The notes below the pieces were generated by a model. It searched no databases. It was not told the origin of the DNA and saw only the letters and a list, made by a program, of their open reading frames with translations. From NCBI GenBank assembly GCA_002633005.1, contig NMRA01000388.1, positions 248,001 to 312,000 on the forward strand: a DNA stretch of 64,000 bases, read 5' to 3'. The translations under genes were made by a program, and so were the position numbers. Shown piece by piece: positions 25,301-40,300 of this stretch. The number at the start of each line of letters is the position of its first letter. The stretch's first letter is position 1. Source of the DNA: Phoronis australis. Lineage: Eukaryota; Phoronida; Phoronidae.

Positions 25301-28300
25301 GATTTTATTTGTGATGATTTTTCACATGTTAAAACTTAGGCCAACAACGTTCATAAAGTTTGTCTTGGATTGTTCATGTCTCAAGTTTGGAGGGATTCCA
25401 ACGCTAAAAAAATTAGAATACTTGCTTAGAACAAGGATCAACCAGATGGAGCTGGCTGTTAATTTTATGCAGTGAGCGTGGTGCCAAGCATTAACAAACC
25501 ATCACTGTGACATCTAATATGTGGAATCAAGTGAGCATATTATCGTGTTGAGAGTGGAGGCATGTCAATCATCTGTTTCCCAGGCAACAAACACTAGGCG
25601 ATGGTCATAAAAGTAAACTGCTGGTAGTGCAATCCAATGAATCATTCAGAGTTATCGGCAGCTGTGAAATGGGATCCTAAACAACCACACAATTGTATTC
25701 TTGTGTCAAGTTACATGAATTTCCAATTAACGTATCCCCTGTATAAATCTGAGCTGCATTCTATATAAGCAAGAGATTCGTAAAAATGCAAAAAATCGAG
25801 TCCTTGTAGGATGTCCACACCCTTGCCAAATAAGTGAACCACTTGCTTTACTCGTGAGTCTCTTAATTGTGACTTGAGAATACAGCCCTGATCCACGTAC
25901 ATACACGGTTGTGAACTCAAATCAGGTAAAGCAACACAGACTCGTTTCAATTCATCAACTAGTTAAAACCACTAACCGACAACTGAAGACGAGACAACAC
26001 TGATCGCGTCGATGACTGGTGTCTTGAGACTCTTGTACGTGAACTGACAGTCGCCGCATGTAGCATTGCTGGCACCGTTGAAAACTGTCACACTTTCTGT
26101 AGCCCCACTGGCCTAAGAGAAAATCAATAAGCCAATAAATAACAGTGTTTAAAGCACATAATAATAGTTATTAATACTAGTTCGTGGTGTCCTTTTCATA
26201 ATATATAAAAAGGAATCAGTTAACCAGCAGCATCAATGACATGGCCAAGTTTGTTTAAGATGAAATCTCTAAAACACTGTTTAGAGTGTTCTAAGTTTCA
26301 TTTTTTTTGTTTTATGCAACTTTTTGAGTTTTTCCATGAAAATCATAAAAATTTCATTGTTTCATTGCTCCTTAGCAAATATGGAAATTTTAAAAATGCT
26401 TCATAACATCACTTTGGAGAAAAATAAAAAGCAAGAAATCTGAAAGTTTCTTATGAATCTCATCAGCCATCTCGGGGATATGATGTTCCAAAGTTACCCA
26501 ACTTTGGACATTTTTCAAGGGTCCTATGTGATAACCTTAAACTTTCTGGTGCCAGAATTTATATCTTATCATTTTTGTTGTTACGGTTTTGTAAATTTTC
26601 TTTTTTTTTCATAATCATTTGTTCAAGCCATGCTGAAAAATGTGTGGATAAAACAAATTCAATGTCACTGAATGAATCAAAGGTACAACAACCATCAATG
26701 TTCTTGTTTGCCTAACGAAGTTTGCCTTTCAGGTTCACAGCTTCCCAAAAAAAATTCATTTTTAAAGAAGTCAGCCACAGAGGTACAAAAACCAACATAT
26801 TAACTTCACTTACCACTTCTGGGCTTGTGCATACCAGGGAAGTAGGTGTTACCGTAGTAATGGAGCAGTTTTTTGAGCCAACCTGAACTGTCGACTGACT
26901 GCTAAAACCTGCCCCTGAGATTGTGATCGGCAGGCCACCTATAGCATACAGACAACAAGGGTAGTATTGATTGTGTCTCCGATTAGTTATACTAAACACT
27001 GTTAGTCAACAATACAATCATAGTAATGAAATAATTGTTCATAAGCAGAAATTTCAACATAAGTGCCTCGGGGAATTTGCAAAAGATTGAGAAGTGAATG
27101 ACAATGTTCACAACAATGCACAGTGCCAGATCATCCACTAAAGGTAAACAACTATGGTTTAGGGCCCCACCCAAAACAGGAGCACTGTGTTATAGGCACA
27201 AGGGGGCTATCAAAAGTTATGTAGGAGGAGGACCTAGTGGCAACTGGGGTTACTACAAATTACTGACGGCGCTTGGAAGCCTCATTTCAGTACTGGTTTT
27301 GTGACAAGGCTTGAATTATAAAGAATACCTTGAATTTTGTCAAAATATTGTTTATAGAGCATTTACTTATATATTTTATTAGTAAATCATAAACATTTTA
27401 ATTTTTCTCGAAATCGGACTCCAAAGCCAGGAGACATCTTACAAGTGAGACAAATTTGCACAATCAACAGAGCTCGATTTGGTGACCTATAGGTCACCAA
27501 AACAACCTTGGGTTCTGTTTGGCGACCTTGTAAAAATCCCAGGTTGCCACGAAGTCACCACATCACATCTGAGAACGCACACAAAATACAACAGGAAGTA
27601 AACACACAACGGAAGCTGAAATTACTCGCGAAAATTGGAAGGGTCCTATCATGTTTGTGTGCCTCAGGATCTGGGCTGGGAAGGAGCAGGAAATTGGTCT
27701 TCATTGATCGTGCCAAGACACTCTTCATTTTTGGTTGGAGCAAAACAAAATGCCAACAGGGCTATCTCAGATCTCATTCATTTTCCAAATATGGTTTGGC
27801 GACCTCAGTTCCTATTTGGTCACTTGGAAACTAATTGCGTAATCGCTCTGGGCGACTTGAGGTAATATGCTACGCATCAGGACCTGAATAAGAACCAGAT
27901 TATTTTCATATTGTGTACAATCAGACGAGTGTTTTCTGCTGAAGAAGAGAGGATACTTTATAAGCAAGACAGATTTTATATTTGAGAGTTTAAGGTTGAT
28001 TTCAATTTGACTGCAGCTGTTAAAGGTTAAAAATACTCTATTCACTTCATTTTAGTAAAAAATTTTCAATTTTCATACACATTGGGCGCTTAAATTGGCA
28101 ATACTTGAAATTTGGGGGTGGGTGCTTAACCCAAAGACGGTTAGCAATTAGACCAATTTAGTCAAAAATACTTCCAAATAGCCTTTCTACATGACATCAT
28201 TTCTTCAAAATAAACGCTTAAAAACAGAATTTAAAGACATTTAATTTCTAAAATCTGGTAGCACACAAACAAAACATCTCACTAATATTACTGAATCAGA

Positions 28301-31300
28301 ATAGATTAATTTAGTTTTAACTGCAGGTGAACACTCAGTAAATCAAATTTGAGTTGACACATGCCAGTGATAAGTGGGTTCCATGTCGTATATCTTCAAA
28401 CTACTTTCAAATTAGAGTGTAGAGCTCACTTAATTCTAGTGAAATTGGTTTTGAGTAGATATATCTCAAATTTGATTACCAGACAGTCTGGAAATACAGC
28501 CATGCCTGATATCATCGCACAATGCAAAAGCCTACCTCCAATGCTGCCCTCTTTTGGTGATATCCCAGTAACACAGAGCTTGTACTCGTACGTATGTGAG
28601 CCAGACGAGAGGCCCTTTCCAGCGACAGACACTTGTAAGTTCTTGGTGCCCTCTGACCCATCGCCGATGGTACATGTCAGCTTGGTATTAGTTGCTGCAG
28701 TCACAACACACGGGATATCGTCTAACATGACTTCGTTGTTGGTGACGTTACTGCCATCAAATCCAGTTCCGTCAATAACGAGTTCTGCGCCGTTACTACA
28801 GCCAGGCTGAGCTGCCCCTATAATGCACAACAGAAGGCAGCATGTTACAGACTGGGTTACTTAAAATGAGATAACGCGAGCGCATCACTGTGTGTAATTC
28901 ACTATAATTATCAACGATAAGGTATGTCTTAAATGATGACTTTCGATAAATTGTTCTTATTTTGGGATAACCACAAGAAATAATTCAAGTAATGTGAAAT
29001 AAAGATACGTTACCACAGCAACCCATTTCAATGCTTTTTGTCAAAAAGCAAGTTTTGTTTGGGTCACTTACTGTAAAAATGGTCTTATCTTGTTTCTTAT
29101 TCAATTTAGAAGTGATTTTTCAATTCAGGAAGAGCTGGCATTTTGTTAATTCCTTAAATCAAGCTGCCTAATAAAACTTCTGGTGTAACCAGAAAATTTA
29201 TTGGCTTGGTCCAAATAAATATTGCCCTGAAATCACCTCTAATTTAACTCACGAGCAGTTCGAGACCAAACCCATAACACCATTATGAGATATAAATCAA
29301 ACAATCAATCAATCATACAATACCCAAGGTGGAACTTTTCAGGCATTCAACAGTTGACGATTTTCGGACTTCTAATGCCTGTTCCACTAAAATGTTGTAA
29401 CTTCATGATATTTTTACTCAGATGCTAAACAGAAATTTACTACAAATCGTCACAAAGATTTGGCGTGAGTCACCAAATGAATTTAGATTCAGTACAAAAA
29501 GAGTTTTTATGTTAGGATACTAATAAAGAAGTGAAATAGACTTGTTGGCGACATTACGTTTCCGTCTCCTTGATGCTGTTATTCCGGTCAAAGTTGGCGT
29601 ATGCGCCTCAGAGTAGGAATAGGCACAGTCTCCGCTGCATTTGGTAGGAAGGCCATTGACAAGCACAGATACCTAGACAGCAAGCATGTTGATCATTAAA
29701 TCACCTCTCACTAATAAACAAATTATTAATAAATAAATTATCAATAAACAAGAATTTGATTAAATCTTGACGTTACTCCCCAAAGATCTTGAAGCATACT
29801 AATCCATGTTCCGGGGTTTCCCATAACAATTCAGTTTTGGAACTGGACCACAAACATTGGAATACCTGGGAACTTGTGACCAATTGCGTGAAATGGTCCC
29901 AATAGGGACTTTGCAACTACGTCCCTCAATTTTCAGGCCATTTGTAGATTATGTTTACATGCCAGTATTTAATATTTTCCCTCACTGTATCATTGTTGTA
30001 AGGACCTCTTGTGACATTTTCTATTACTAAGTCTGAAGACTGAGACCTTGTTCCAATCAAAATAAACATGGATAAGGACCTTGGGGACATTGCATGACAA
30101 GGTCCCTATTTATTTTCAATGAGATTAAGAATTCGACATACATGTAGATCGAGTTAAGTGTCTCTGTGTATCAAGGGTAAAACTTGAATTTGCATCAAAA
30201 TAAAAACAAACAAAAAAGAACAGTCAGCGTTTGCATAAGTCCACAATGCACTGCAAATTTAGAGAATGTAGTTGAGTCTCTGCTGGAACAGTTTGATACT
30301 TCTAGGCACTGGGGTACTTTGAAGTAAAAAATTCATTAAATTTTACCTGACAATTATCTGCTAAAGTCTACTTCCAAAAGGCAGTTGATCAGACTGCATA
30401 CCGCAGTTTTGTGCTATGAATGATGTCAAAGTAACTTCCAACCACTGATAGTTAAACTAGACAATTGGGAAAGATCACCACAAAAATGGCTGAGAATACA
30501 ATGTTTTGTCACAAACTCGCAGTATGGAAAAAAATGTCTACGAAAACTTGAACCTTCAGCACAGACATTGATTGGACACCGCCACCAATACATGCGATGA
30601 TGGTGTTGTGGGCAGTAAAAGCTCCTTGCTGAGAATTACTAACAGCTCATTCACCACATCATAGTGACTATAATAAATAATTTCTAGCAACTGCAGCAGG
30701 TGGAACATACCTGGGTTTCATTCCTATGAACCGTCCTCAAAAAGTCTCCAGTGATGGGGTTGATGAAGATAAATCCATCTTTCTCATCATTGACGGCATC
30801 CACTTCATTTCCTGACAGGGACTTCTTACTAATCTAAGTAGAGAAACCAAGATGAGAGACTTAAAACCTGTGTGCAGTTTCAGACAACATCCTTCAACCT
30901 GAAGTATCGTTTCATCACTGCAAGTTCTACACGAAGATTATCGGTATCTTAAACACCATGTGTTGGTCACATCATGTGGCCTACAATCAACTCAATTCTG
31001 ACAAAATTTCTATCTCAAGTGAGGCTCGAATCCGTGACTTTCTTCTGTCTGACGTTCAGATGGCATGTAAGAGACTTTAGTAATACCAGATAAATTTCCT
31101 ATTGCCATATCAACATGGTCAAATGGAAAATGTCAAGACTTTCTCACTTTCAGTCAGCCTCGTTCACTCTTATTCACCCCACCACCACCTTGTAAGATGC
31201 AGACTATAGTGAAGCTCAAATGTCATGAAAGCATCAAAGCACCAAAAATTAAATGGATATTTAAATTTTTATCAAGCAGGTAAGTGTAATTCTGCGTACT

Positions 31301-34300
31301 ATACTTTGTATTTTGTCTTAAAAAAATGTCAGAAAACGGCAGAGCATATAACTTTGAGATTTCTACAAAAACAAGGTCTATGATTTGCCCTTACTGTCAT
31401 TGTTGGTCGGTCACCACCCGGGAACTTCCACTCGACTTCCCAAGACTGAGAATGACATGTGTCCACCGTTTTTTTCACATCTATTTTGTCGTCCATAAGG
31501 CTCGAAATGTCTGCCTTTAAGTCGGAAGCATACATGCCAACTGTCACTGGAAAAGTATTATTTAGCATTTTACAATGTTAATAAGACTATACAATTACGC
31601 AAAACTACAAGTATATTAACTAGATGAATTGAATTTTTGTTTTGACAAACACTGCTGATTAAGTTAGTCTTTCAGTGTTGATCCAATATTCAGTAGGCCT
31701 AATAATGGCAGGCCCAACCATAACTATGGGTGGATGCAATCTGGTGGTACCATATATGAATAGAAAATACATCAAGACAACCAAGAACTTATCATGGTGC
31801 CCTCCACAACTCAAATTTCACTGCATTCTATGAGAGTATTAAGATCACTTTGATCAGTAGTCTGTTGTGTACAGAAGTCAAGTCACCCCATTGTGTTACT
31901 CGAGCAGATTAAACAATAGAGGTTGGGATATATAAACACAGAAATTGTTTGCTGTTCAAACAATGAAAAAGTTCAATTTTCGATGACAGAGCCAGTACTT
32001 ATACCACGCAGCGTCAAAAATGGCGAGGGAACATCTTGCCATGAACAGGCAGCGTTTATCACTGACACTCGACTGTGTTCCCTACCCACCAAACAAAAGA
32101 AGCCAATGTCCCCCCCCCCTTGAGGTAAATGCCTACTGTCATCTAAGCTAGTAAGAAGCATTCACAGTTGCTGGTGGGGAAACACAATGTAGCGCGTAAT
32201 GCGGTTTGTTTCTCCTTAATTTCATTTCTTAGAACATATCAAAATCTTTCAAAAGTCACGCACCCATAATCTCATGCGCCCTTCTTCCCTTAATTTTGAT
32301 CCAGAAATGGAGCCTCGGGCAAACACTGAGTAGTGGGTAGTGTAAGTCACACTGTTTGAGATCGTCATACAACCACAGGTGTCATGGCATGGTCTTGGTC
32401 AAGCTTATCATTTCATAAAACTCAGGAGTCTGAGCTTACCTTTCAACTCTTTACCATTAACAGTGATAGTGAAATGGCCATTGACTGGTCCGGTGGCACT
32501 AGACTGCCGTGAAGTCTTCACACGTCCGCTGCTCCAGCCTTTGTCAGCTGTCTGGACATTGCTAGAGGTCAGGCTGCCTGACTTGACCTTGAGGTAAAAT
32601 GGAAATTTTAGGTACTAAATTTTTTCAGTATGGCTTAATTTGGTTCTCTACATGTCAATCGTAAATTTAAGATTTTGCAGATAAGATCTATAGCAATTTC
32701 AAAAGCTAAAATTATAGCATTTGTGTTCTTTTATCAAAGTTCAATACAGCAAAGTTAAATTTTAAGGCACCCCATCAAATGACAATTATGTTGCTGTGGC
32801 TTAATAATTCTGAGGAAGGAAAAGTACAAACTACAGGGGATTGTGCATCAAACAAAAGAAAAAATACCAAAAAAGAGTACCCAGAAAAATCGCTTTTTAG
32901 TGTCTTAATGAAATGTCCACTTCTTGAAGGTATTCGCTTCAGAAACCATAGTTTACATGATTAGTCGCTTCAAGTACCTGTCCAAATTTGGTGGAGAACA
33001 GCTGGAAGTTGTTGGCACACAACAAGGGGTCCAACGTCACAATGTATGTTGCGGGGTTTGTCGACGTCTTGTTGATATCAATGTCATTCACAAGTGCTCG
33101 TGGTGGGATACGGAACTTGGAAAGATCTATGGCAAACAAAATTAAAATTCTCAAAAATACTACAAATAATTAACGCTTGAATTGGTAATAAGTTGTTTCA
33201 CCTCTCGTGACCAACCACATATAATTTGCACAACAAATACATTTTATTTTCCAAACAGAAAAAAATAGCTTATATTTCTAACGAAATGTTTTTGTGATAT
33301 AACTATAACAGTTCTTATCACTTATCATTTTAAGCTGAGATATGCAGTGCATAAAATAATCCTACCATCGAGTGAGGGTGGAATGAGAAGAAACAGAACA
33401 ATTGAAAGTACGGCATTTACAGGATATTCAAGCTTTCAGTTCAATTTTTAATTACAAGACCGGGCAAGTAAAATACAACTTAGTTCGGCATGACTGAAAA
33501 GTGGCAAACAGTTTATTATAACCTGTTTTTCATTTTACATTTTTTTTCACACAAAATGATCAGAATGATGCAGGTCATCAACCGAATACATGGCAGATGG
33601 CACTGTGACATTGTGCTGAGGAACGAAGTTGCACAATGCGGGTTATATTCCCGCAAGGTACATCGTGAAGAGAAATGTCGCCTGGAAGCGTGTTATTATT
33701 TTTGTTCAATTTAACTTCACATTTCAAATTCCGTGGGTGAAACATTTCTGCAAACTACCTTAGCCTGCTATGTCACGCAAAGATTGCAGTGACCCTTTTT
33801 CACATCTCAATAATGTTCTTATAAGCTAGGCAGTTACTTCAGAGATTTTCGAGAGACTTCAAGTGGCCGAACCCAAAAACTACCTTTTACCTTTATCCAG
33901 CTTAAAAGGGCAATGTCTTAGGCTAAGGCACAAAAACATTTAACGTATACCTAGTGTGGTTCGTGGTTCAGCTGATACGGAAATCTGGTCAAAGAAAAAC
34001 GATCCCTTGAGAAACTCTTTGCGAATAACGCGAACATCTTTGAGCGTATAGGAAGAGGGTGGATTTTCTTTGTAGACTGTGTTGATGATGGGCAAACATG
34101 TGTATTGCCAACTGCAAATAGACAAGAACAGTGGTTTTACCAGCTAACAAGAGGAGTTGTCACGTGGATTATTTCCATATTGACGATGACTTCTCATAGG
34201 CTGGGAGTTTGTCTCATAAAAATACCTTATATTGTACAAGAGTAGTGCACAGACAACTGAAGGTAGGAAAATTTCTGAATATAGGCCAGCACAAAAACAT

Positions 34301-37300
34301 GTCTCAACAATTATACTTTCGTCTAGCTTCACAGAACAAGAACATCGAAATCCTGAACTTTTCAATCATAAGCTCTTTCTTGCTATCTTTAATTAATTAT
34401 TTAATTAATCAAACATTTGCTGTCACTATATCACAATTGAGTTGAAAGTCTTGGCAATTTTCTGTTTCAGTGAAGGCTGCAACATGGATACAGCCAGGCA
34501 CATATTGAGCACAGACAAATAAACATTCTAGCGCATACTTTCAGAACTTAACATTTGAACCTGAGAATGCCATCTGATAAACATGTGCTAACGCCAAGTT
34601 TATTAAGAAAAATAATGATCAATAAGAAAGCACCATCGAGTACACAGAGTCATGAAGGCCGTTGCAGAATTCACAGCAGCTCAGAGGACAATGACGGGTG
34701 CACTGAGCACAATACTTACTCCCCAGTTCCAGCTGCCAGCGACTCCTTGGTGCCACCGTTGAACTGCAACTCTGCCACCTCCCCCACAGGAAACTTGTGT
34801 CCAAAACACAACTAAAAAGCATATTCATTTCAAATTAGTATGACAACTATGAATATTCATAGTCAACTTCATTAGTATCAAATTCAGTTTCCACAAATAT
34901 TCCTGTGGTCAATTGATCAATAATCATTGTTCGCACAATGTTTCCTTTAGATATGTAGGAGCAGAAATTCATTAGAAAATCAGGAAATGAAAACAAAAAT
35001 CGTGTATTTAAAATCGTCGATAAACAGTTAATATTTCAATTAGTCGACATAGACCACCCTTAGTGCAAAGCAGAATAAACGTGACTAACATACAGCTTTT
35101 GATAAAAAGTCTGTGATCAAAACAAAATCTGACACAAAGTCAGTGTCAATAAAAGCTAGACTCTTCCGTGAGTAAACTGACTTCGTTATTATCCTCCAGT
35201 TAAATTTCTCGAGTGATCATGTGCGTCGATCATATTTAAGTGCCATCAAAGCAAGCACCATCTGTTGGCCTATTTGTTTTCGGCTTCTTATTCAATCCAC
35301 TGATTTTGATTCACGCGCACAGTTCACAAGTGAACAAATTCTCAGAAATTGTTACACTCCGTTAGTAATATTGAGTAACACCCTCCACTAACTTTGTTTT
35401 GAATTTCAGTCACACACAGTTAGCTGCTTGGCTAGTAAAGACACTCACGTGGTGCGTGGTCACTTTTTTGGACTCGTGTCTCAAGATGTAACCAGGTTTC
35501 CTCACTGATTTCTCACCGCAGAGCGGTTCTTCATCATCCCGAACGCTTCCGTAATGTTTTTTCGGATTAGAACCCTCAAAGTCCTCAAAGTAGATTGTGT
35601 CTCTGCTTGATGCCACGTCCGATGCACACCGTGACTTGAACAAAGCCTTTAGTTTATCTTTGAACTGAAATCGAAATATCAATGTGAACAATTCACAAGC
35701 ACTGAAACTCTAAAGCAAAAAATCAAATAGTTTTGCAAATAAAGTCTTGCTTACAAAAGTTCAACAGTTACAGTATTTGACCATGTCTTAAAATGACATA
35801 ACCATGTCACAAAAAATAATCATTGTTACATGACCAAAACAGTTCATTAACTAGGTCACATGAATAAAACTGAACTGTGAACATATACAGAAAACCACAA
35901 ACAACACCGTTGTTGCCATGCCAGTGCCTTCGCTCAAATATCTACATTTTTACTGAAAGTAAATCTTATGGTTAATATTATTAACTATAAGATTTACTTC
36001 CAGTTAAAATGTAATACATAAACGTAGCATGCCTATAAAAGTTAAATTTGACTTCATACTATTCTGCCATTAATTGAGTCATGTGACCAAGTATTTTTGG
36101 TAACATTAAGCAAACAAAAAATGTACATTCCTAGCAAAACAGGGGTATCAATAAAATGGCCCAATTTCTTTTAGGTATTTAAGATGAAATTTTAAAAAGC
36201 TGATAGTGTTCTAAATATCCCGTTCGCAATTAGTTTCTAGTTTTTATATCAAAGCCTACCCTGTCCATTGGAAAACAGTTTCATAATATGAAAAGACACG
36301 ACGTTCCAAAGTTGGCCAAATCTGAACAATCATCTGAGTGAACAACTTACACCGCACTATAAAGTGATTGACTGACCATCCAAAGCAACACATCAAAGCT
36401 TTTGAGTCGACTTATCTTTCAAGAACACTAAATTTAAAACTAGATGACTGCGCAAATCATCAGGGTAGTTCCAGTGCAGCTGATACCATTTTCAAGGGCT
36501 CAAAACTAGTTGGCATTGCATTCTCTTGAACTCAGTCACAGGACTTATTAGTCATTTGATAGGTTTAGTCTGATAGACAGACTAAGCTATAAGTAACAGT
36601 GCTCGATTGTGCTTGGCGACTCGGGAAAAATCCCTCGAAATTGGCGATTTCCAAACTTTAAATTTAGTCCAAAGGTTTAATACAGTGGTTCACAGTTGTG
36701 CCACTTTTCATGAAATGAGAGCATTTGCCACCCTCAGCAATCAGCACACATCAAACAAGCACTTAAATTACGACAGTAAGTAAACAGATGGAATTATCGG
36801 CAAGGATCGTTCAAACACGTGTGTATCAAAGAATAGTGTATGGCACGAGGAATTGGGTTAGAGATGAACAGTGCATATTTTCACAGCGAGAAATTCGCGT
36901 AAGTTTCTGAGAAGTGAGTACGGCACATACTTTTTTGTCGATGACTTCCATGTGAGTCTTGTCCACCTCAGATTTTGTTTGACGACCTAGGATTTTCGCC
37001 AAGACGCCAAATGCCACTTGTAAATAACAAGTTAGAAACAGAAATAAATATTATTGTGGTTCTGTCACTTTCCTATAAATAGCTGCACGAACAGCACTTA
37101 CTGCATCTGCACTGGCAGTGATAGAAATTGGATCAGAGAATGCTTTTCCACCCATTTGGAGAGAGACTGTACTTCCTGGTAGTTCACCTTCAGTCAAGAC
37201 CTCGACAGACACAGAGATAGAACCTTTCGATCCCGCAGCTTTTTCAGTTTCGTACGTGATCTTAGGTACCCTGCCTGTTGACATAAAGTATGGGATGTCG

Positions 37301-40300
37301 AGTTGAAAAAAATCAGACATTGTGCATAGGAAGTGGAAAGCCTGACTGTGAATCAGTTGTTAGCAGTAAGCAATGTGATATATTGAATTCATGGTGATAC
37401 AAAATGCTAGTTAGTGGACAGCTGTTATTTACACTATGTACATGTTGCAAAAATGGCCTTATGAGTTACTGAGCTTTGACAGGTCATTTTTAATGCGCTT
37501 CAAAGCGCGTTCTGCCAGTGGTGTAGACAATAACAAGAACATAATTCATGATTGCAGAAATGTAACAACTTTAAATTGGTGAAATTGATAAAACAAAAGA
37601 AAACTTAATATATATGTATAGTATTATACTCTGGAAATGAAAGAAAATGGAAATCAACAGGTAGTGTTAGACAAGATTGATAAAAAACGTTTACTCCTGT
37701 TTTCTTTCAAAAGAAGTGTGATAGCATAATGTCATTATTGCAATGAAGACAAAAGAAATATTCGTACCACAAAAGGCAGCAAACGTAATGGTGAAGACGG
37801 CTTTTTCGTTGGATCCAGAGCGCTTGAGTGAAGACACAGCCAAGTCTAGAGGCAATCCATTGAGCTGCGCCTTCAATTCCGATTCACGTTTGTCCGAGGT
37901 GAACTTGGCTGAAAAATTTCAAAGTGAGCCACTAAGTTTTGTTACACTGTTCCATTAAGAAACCTCCAATCAAGACACATTGTGTCAATTCCACCTTCCA
38001 AGGAAATGAAGATATACTAAATAAAATACTTGAAATTTATTTTGCTTTCATTTGATAGTGGTTGTGAAACAGGTCCAATAGCCAGCTATTGAAAAAAGGG
38101 AGGTTCCAAAATTTCCCATAGCCGGTCCTCAGTCACAAACTACAAACAATCCATTTCTGAATCAAAATTAAACCCGACAATCTCTCATTTTTCAATTTTC
38201 ATTAAATTTTTAACCACTTTTTTCCAAGAATACCCCAAAATCCCCAAGCTACACATCAACTTAACAGGAATCTCTTACCCAGCACACTCGTGTAATTCAT
38301 TTACAGAATATCTTGGAAAAAAGGAGCAAGAAAACAGAATACACTTATGTTTCAGAAAAGTTTATCAATAAAAAGTGTCCTCATTTTGTCAAGGCTAAGA
38401 AAATGAAACCTGTCAGCATGTTGAAAAGTCACGTGCCAGCAATTACTGCGCAATTGGTCTGTCCCCACATAACAAAACCTTCAATGCAATACTTACCAGT
38501 GCACAGTCCGTAGACGCAAAGCCGGAAAAAAGTGTTTGCTACATCGGTGGTCGTCACGGTGACCTTTTGAACACTACTCTTCCCTGACTGCGACTGGATG
38601 CCATCAAATACAACAGTCTGCGGAACAGTATTTCTATCAGTAAGGCTGATGTTACATTATTTTCATTACTAATTAATTCACTTCACATTTTCATTTTCAT
38701 GATTAATGTGTAAAATGGAAAATGGTCAAGATTCTTTTAATGCATTTATGAAAGATGGCATACTAGGCTTTCACAAACAATTTTAATTTTTGTGACTCCT
38801 GAAAGAAGAGAAAGTACCATGGGACACTCGATATAAACTCTACAAGATATCAGCTAAATAAATTTAGTAGGTTAAGTTACGATATATGTGGCACAAAGAA
38901 TTAAAACAATCGATTCAAAAAGTGCACCTGAACTTCCAGCTTTCGAGTTGATGTCACCTTCAGGGTCTGCTTCTCCTCGTACACGTCTTTTACTGTTTCG
39001 GACGTGTACTCGGGCAAGTCATAAAATGCAACAGCGACCGATACTCTCCCATAACTATATCCGTCCATGTGTGCCACGCTCATGTAATACCTGCACGAAA
39101 TGTAACCAATCAGGAACACGGGCAAAACTGGATCGTGGTAGATCATCATACGGACGCAGCAAGTGAAACCCGAATGGATGACTGACATAAGTTTGTGGGC
39201 AACCCGTTTCGAAAATGAAACGGACACACATCTGGACCTAGGCGATAACGCAAGGGCAAATGTACATCATAATGAAAGAAATTAAGAACAAAAAGGTGTT
39301 TCTTAGTCATGCCTGCGAACTGGAATGGGTAAACTGAAGTAAATCGCGTGGAAAAGCACACAATTTTATGCGATAATACGTAAATTTTGACACAGGTATT
39401 GATGCAGGGCGAAGCTTCAAAATGAGGTGCAGTCCCACCAAAGGCCAGATGGTAGGCAAGTACTTACCCATAGAAACAAGGAGTGACATGTCTGAGTATA
39501 CATCTTATCAAAATTGACTGACAGATTAGCAGGTTTTAACGAGCCCATTCACACAAAGACGTCTGACCCAACAGTCGCCATTTGACTACGTAAAAACGAT
39601 GAATACCCATGACATTCTCTTCCCCAAAAGTCGCGCCATTGAAATGCCGCCCTGTCACGGCATCATTCAGATGTGTCGGCAGATTTGAGAGTGGATCATC
39701 CAATGTCGATTTTTTTCAGCAGATGAGACGACAAAATCTGTTATTTGGTCAGAAGATACAACGCAAATATTCCATAACACGTCACAAAGCAATCTGCATT
39801 TACAGCGAACAAGGATTGGTTTTGTCTCAAGTGATTTGTCCCAGCAGCATGGTAGCCTAATTGTTCGTGTTTCATCAAATTTGAACACTTGACCATACCT
39901 GTCTGAACCACTTTTTACAATACTATTCAATACGCATTCATACTAGCCATTTTCTGGGAAAACCACGTAGAGTCAAAACGCTTCAAGAAATATGGAAAGT
40001 TTGTGTAAGAATCGTATAACAAGCGACATCCAAAGCAATCTGCATCTTTAAACCAAGATACAACAAGAATCGAACCAACTTAACATGCGGACTCAGGGTT
40101 CCACATGGACAAAACTGACACTGTTGCACAAAATCTAGGAACATGATATAAGTGCACCCATGACTGGGCCGTAAATGGTAAGTAGTTGTCAGATCTGTTG
40201 ATCCGTACTCAAGTCGGAAGGAATACATCCCGTTCTTTGGGGTTGAGATGTCATGAATGATTAATTTGGTGATGGAAACCAGCAACAAATAAAAGTTGTT

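Larger units (their letters stand above)
18538..37101 (-). other. introns between exons 16 and 35
   Basis: Introns from about 400 to 2,000 bases. They hold copies of a dispersed repeat (21490-21800, 26236-26545, 36145-36345), two GGCGACC-rich elements (27470-27870, 36598-37020) and a 71-base palindrome (35943-36013), listed separately. The rest, such as 23093-24198 and 29673-30710, shows nothing I recognise. Confidence 0.6.
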
